A model generated the notes under the pieces. The model saw nothing but the letters and a program-made list of their open reading frames with translations, had not been told where the DNA came from and did not search any database. From assembly GCA_001780385.1 (NCBI GenBank), contig MFGW01000016.1:1-18660 (forward strand): a stretch of DNA of 18,660 bases, read 5' to 3'. The number at the start of each line of letters is the position of its first letter. The first letter of the stretch is position 1. The position numbers and the translations under genes are program-made. Shown here piece by piece: positions 16,388 through 18,660 of the stretch. Source of the stretch: Candidatus Fischerbacteria bacterium RBG_13_37_8 (lineage in GTDB: Bacteria > Acidobacteriota > HRBIN11 > MFGW01).

Positions 16388-17362
16388 ATGACGGAAAAGA
16401 AAATTAAAGAAATAAAATTACAGCATTTAAATACCAGGAAATTCATAGCGGAGAAAATCAAAGAGATAGCAACAGTTGTAGGTAATGGTACTGCAATCAA
16501 TGCATTATCGGGAGGTGTAGATTCTTCCGCAGTTACCGTCCTGGGATATCGTGCGTTAGGTGAACGGCTGCTTACGTATTTTATTGATAATGGTTTAATG
16601 CGGGAAGGTGAGCCGGAGTATGTAGTAGGATTATTTAAAAAAATGGGAATAAAAGTAATTTTACTGGATGCAAGGAAAGAATTTTTTGGGAAATTAAAAG
16701 GACTTACGGATCCCGAAGAAAAAAGAGAGGCAATCACGCAGGCATTTTACAAGGATGTCTTTGGTAAATTAGTAAAGGAGAGTGGTGCACGATTCCTTCT
16801 GCATGGAACGAATTATACAGATGTTGAGGAGACAGTTGCCGGCGTCAAGCGTCAGCATAATATTCTCGATCAACTCGGTATTGATACACAAAAAATATAT
16901 GGGTACAAAGTGTCGGAACCACTTGTACAGTTGCGCAAGCCGGCAGTAAGAGTCGTAGCGAAAGCACTTGGTCTACCCAAAGAAATATACAGCAGGCCAC
17001 CGTTTCCGGGTCCGGCATTAGCGGCACGTGTTATCGGTGAAGTAACACCTGAACGAATAAAAATCGTCAAACATGCTACAAAGATTGTCGAGGAAGAATT
17101 ACGTAGAACGAAAGCATTCCAGTATCTTGCCATTCTGCATGCTGATATGGTAACGGGTGTGAGAAGTGGAAAACGTGATTTTGGCAGCCAGATCGAGTTG
17201 CGGTGCTGGGATAGCAAGGATGCCGTAACTGCAAAAGTAACGCGTCTGCCGTACCCCGTGCTGGAAAAAATTGCGAAGCGAATGACGACCGAGGTACCGG
17301 GTGTAGTCAGCGTGACCTACAATATCACTACCAAACCGCCTTCCACTATCGAAGCTATTTAG
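16388..17362 (+). CDS. GuaA-like ATP-pyrophosphatase without a glutaminase domain
   Basis: 324 aa from the ATG at 16388, which has GGAGG (16376-16380) 7 nt upstream; a GTG at 16337 would add 17 residues but lies before the predicted transcript start. It carries the PP-loop SGGVDSS (41-47), FIDNGLMREGEPE (65-77) and RPPFPGPALAARVIGEVTPERI, and ends KPPSTIEAI where GMP synthase usually has KPPGTIEWE. It therefore covers the ATP-PPase and dimerisation parts of GMP synthase, which adenylate XMP and let ammonia displace AMP. The class-I amidotransferase domain of the usual ~510-aa bacterial enzyme is absent, and none is encoded upstream within the window. It may be a split GMP synthase subunit (as in many archaea) or a paralogue with another acceptor. 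Transcribed away from the purF-like gene. Its TAG stop merges with the first heptad of a repeat element. Confidence 0.88.
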   Translation: MTEKKIKEIKLQHLNTRKFIAEKIKEIATVVGNGTAINALSGGVDSSAVTVLGYRALGERLLTYFIDNGLMREGEPEYVVGLFKKMGIKVILLDARKEFFGKLKGLTDPEEKREAITQAFYKDVFGKLVKESGARFLLHGTNYTDVEETVAGVKRQHNILDQLGIDTQKIYGYKVSEPLVQLRKPAVRVVAKALGLPKEIYSRPPFPGPALAARVIGEVTPERIKIVKHATKIVEEELRRTKAFQYLAILHADMVTGVRSGKRDFGSQIELRCWDSKDAVTAKVTRLPYPVLEKIAKRMTTEVPGVVSVTYNITTKPPSTIEAI

Positions 17363-17538
17363 GGACTGGGGACTGGGGACTAGGGAATTGTGAATAGACC
17401 TATAGGTCTGCCCCTACAGTTTGCTCGGAGAGCATTGATGTGAACACTTTGTCCCCCCCCATACTCCTTTTGATTTATTCAGAATAATTAGCCGAACATT
17501 AGGAATGGTTCTCCAATCCCTAATCCCCATTTCCCAAT
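17361..17538. repeat. Heptad-bounded element, copy D (different core)
   Basis: G-rich heptads AGGGACT, GGGGACT, GGGGACT, AGGGAAT (17361-17388), an inner segment of about 122-126 nt, then C-rich heptads CCCTAAT, CCCCATT, TCCCAAT (17518-17538). The layout and inner length equal copies B and C, but the core sequence is unrelated to theirs. The core holds a perfect 14-bp palindrome AGACCTATAGGTCT (17396-17409), CCCCTACAG (17411-17419) and a run of eight or more C (17453-17460). Confidence 0.72.
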
Positions 17539-17569
17539 TTGAACCGTGGGGGAGGCTTAAGCGTATAAT
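17539..17569 (+). promoter_or_regulatory. Possible promoter of the CBM9-like/DUF5916 gene
   Basis: TTGAAC (17539-17544), a 19-nt spacer (longer than ideal) and a perfect TATAAT (17564-17569). It would give a leader of about 60 nt and starts immediately after the last heptad of element D. Confidence 0.4.
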
Positions 17570-17636
17570 TTTATAAGAATATAGTGTAACTTTTTCTGAA
17601 AAGATATGTATTAATAAAAATAGGTGGTTTTGAATA

Positions 17637-18660
17637 ATGAAATTTAACAACACACATTTAAAATATAGGAAATCGATTTTGTTTCAACTGTGCTGGATTA
17701 TTATTTTGATAATGTTAATAGTGATTGTGAATGAAGCAGAAGGGAAGCAGCAGGGCGAGCAAAAAGATAAAGCAAGCAATGGAGACAAAGCCGTTCAGGC
17801 GGTGCGTGCAAATGGGGAAATGAAAATAGATGGTGAGCTTAATGAAAGCATATGGCAAAATGGGGGGTATAGTGATTTTATACAGTCGGATCCCAAGGAT
17901 GGAGCAGAGCCTACTGAAAAAACGACAGTATGGGTAGCATATGATGATAGTTCGTTATACGTGGCAGCACGGCTTTATGATTCTGCGCCTGATAAGATAG
18001 TCAGTTTACTTGGGCGGCGGGATGATTTTTTAGAATCAGATTGGTTTATATTTGCGGTTGATCCATATTTTGACCGGCGAACTGGCTTTCAATTTGCGGT
18101 AAATCCTGCCGGGACGATTGTGGATTGGACATTATATAATGATGAATGGAATGATACGACATGGGATGGAGTGTGGGAAAGTGCGACAAAAGTAGATGAG
18201 CAGGGATGGGTAGTTGAGATGCGCATTCCTTATCATCAATTACGTTTTGAGAAGAAGGACATGTATCAATGGGGAGTGAATTTCAAAAGGGTGATTAAAC
18301 GTAAGAATGAAAATTTAGGATTTGTTTGGATACCGAAAGAAGAGAGTGGGTATGTATCGCGATTTGCGCGACTTGAAGGAATGCAAAATATTAATCCGGG
18401 ACGGTTGTTGGAGGTTATGCCATTCGTGGTAGGACAAAGTGAATTCAGTCCTTCGGAGGAAGGTAATCCGTTTGAAACAGGGAAGGATTTTCTTGGCAAT
18501 GCGGGTGTTGATTTAAAGTATGGGGTGAGAAATAATCTGATACTTGATGCGACGGTTAATCCTGATTTTGGGCAGGTAGAAGTTGATCCTGCGGTGATTA
18601 ATTTAGGTGCTTATGAAACCTACTACGAGGAAAAGCGGCCTTTTTTCATTGAGGGTTTGC
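17637..18660 (+). CDS. CBM9-like/DUF5916 protein, 5' part (cut by window end)
   Basis: 341 residues are visible and the frame is open at the window edge. The start ATG follows TAGGTGG (17621-17627). Residues about 14-36 are a hydrophobic signal or anchor with basic residues before it. From about residue 56 the sequence reads like a carbohydrate-binding family 9-like domain: IDGELNESIWQ, then TTVWVAYDDSSLYVAARLYD, LGRRDDFLESDWF and EMRIPYHQLRF. After about residue 240 comes the start of the DUF5916-type region (LEVMPFVVGQ, DLKYGVRNNLILDATVNPDFGQVEVDPAVINL, EKRPFFIEG), in which the C-terminal part is usually an outer-membrane beta-barrel. These proteins are common in Bacteroidota and Acidobacteriota; substrate is generally unknown. 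Expect several hundred more residues outside the window. Confidence 0.9.
   Translation, partial: MKFNNTHLKYRKSILFQLCWIIILIMLIVIVNEAEGKQQGEQKDKASNGDKAVQAVRANGEMKIDGELNESIWQNGGYSDFIQSDPKDGAEPTEKTTVWVAYDDSSLYVAARLYDSAPDKIVSLLGRRDDFLESDWFIFAVDPYFDRRTGFQFAVNPAGTIVDWTLYNDEWNDTTWDGVWESATKVDEQGWVVEMRIPYHQLRFEKKDMYQWGVNFKRVIKRKNENLGFVWIPKEESGYVSRFARLEGMQNINPGRLLEVMPFVVGQSEFSPSEEGNPFETGKDFLGNAGVDLKYGVRNNLILDATVNPDFGQVEVDPAVINLGAYETYYEEKRPFFIEGL

Overview
The window looks like a chromosomal segment of an uncultured-type, Gram-negative bacterium. The outer membrane is implied by a TonB-dependent receptor remnant whose product ends in the usual C-terminal Phe. The two long Kelch-type proteins, the Cys-rich SLH-like modules, the Ser/Thr kinase with C-terminal TPRs and the CBM9-like/DUF5916 protein together resemble the gene content of Acidobacteriota (Aminicenantes-like) or allied phyla. 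That placement is inference from remembered family style; no rRNA or tRNA gene is present to settle it.

Layout, left to right. (1) A 19-unit heptanucleotide array. (2) A secreted or anchored protein with 14 Kelch-type repeats on the minus strand. (3) A spacer with a 31-bp-arm palindrome, then the overlapping pair pncA-pncB (nicotinamide to nicotinate to NaMN, NAD salvage). (4) A heptad-bounded repeat element, then a decayed TonB-dependent receptor on the minus strand. (5) A second 14-repeat Kelch protein on the plus strand, paralogous to the first but ending in three SLH-like modules, then a small multi-pass membrane protein of unknown function. (6) A spacer packed with REP/BIME-like palindromes, then a broken Ser/Thr kinase-TPR gene. 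(7) A purF-like gene (minus) diverging from a guaA-like ATP-pyrophosphatase gene (plus). (8) The 5' part of a CBM9-like/DUF5916 gene, cut by the window end.

Two things stand out. First, the divergent purine pair: the PurF-like protein has lost its N-terminal glutaminase nucleophile and other glutaminase residues but keeps its PRPP loop and four candidate Fe-S cysteines. The GuaA-like protein consists only of the ATP-PPase and dimerisation parts. Neither could make its own ammonia from glutamine. Second, a family of heptad-bounded elements. Arrays of GGGGACT-like heptads on the left and AGTCCCC-like heptads on the right act as variable-length terminal inverted repeats around a core of about 122-126 nt. 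Two copies share the same core in opposite orientation (about 88% identical by eye), one has an unrelated core, and one is cut by the window start. Two of them sit exactly on the stop codons of pncB and guaA.

Two genes (TonB receptor, kinase-TPR) are decayed in the same manner, by an internal deletion plus frameshift. With the many dispersed repeats, this suggests a genome with substantial recombination and repeat turnover.
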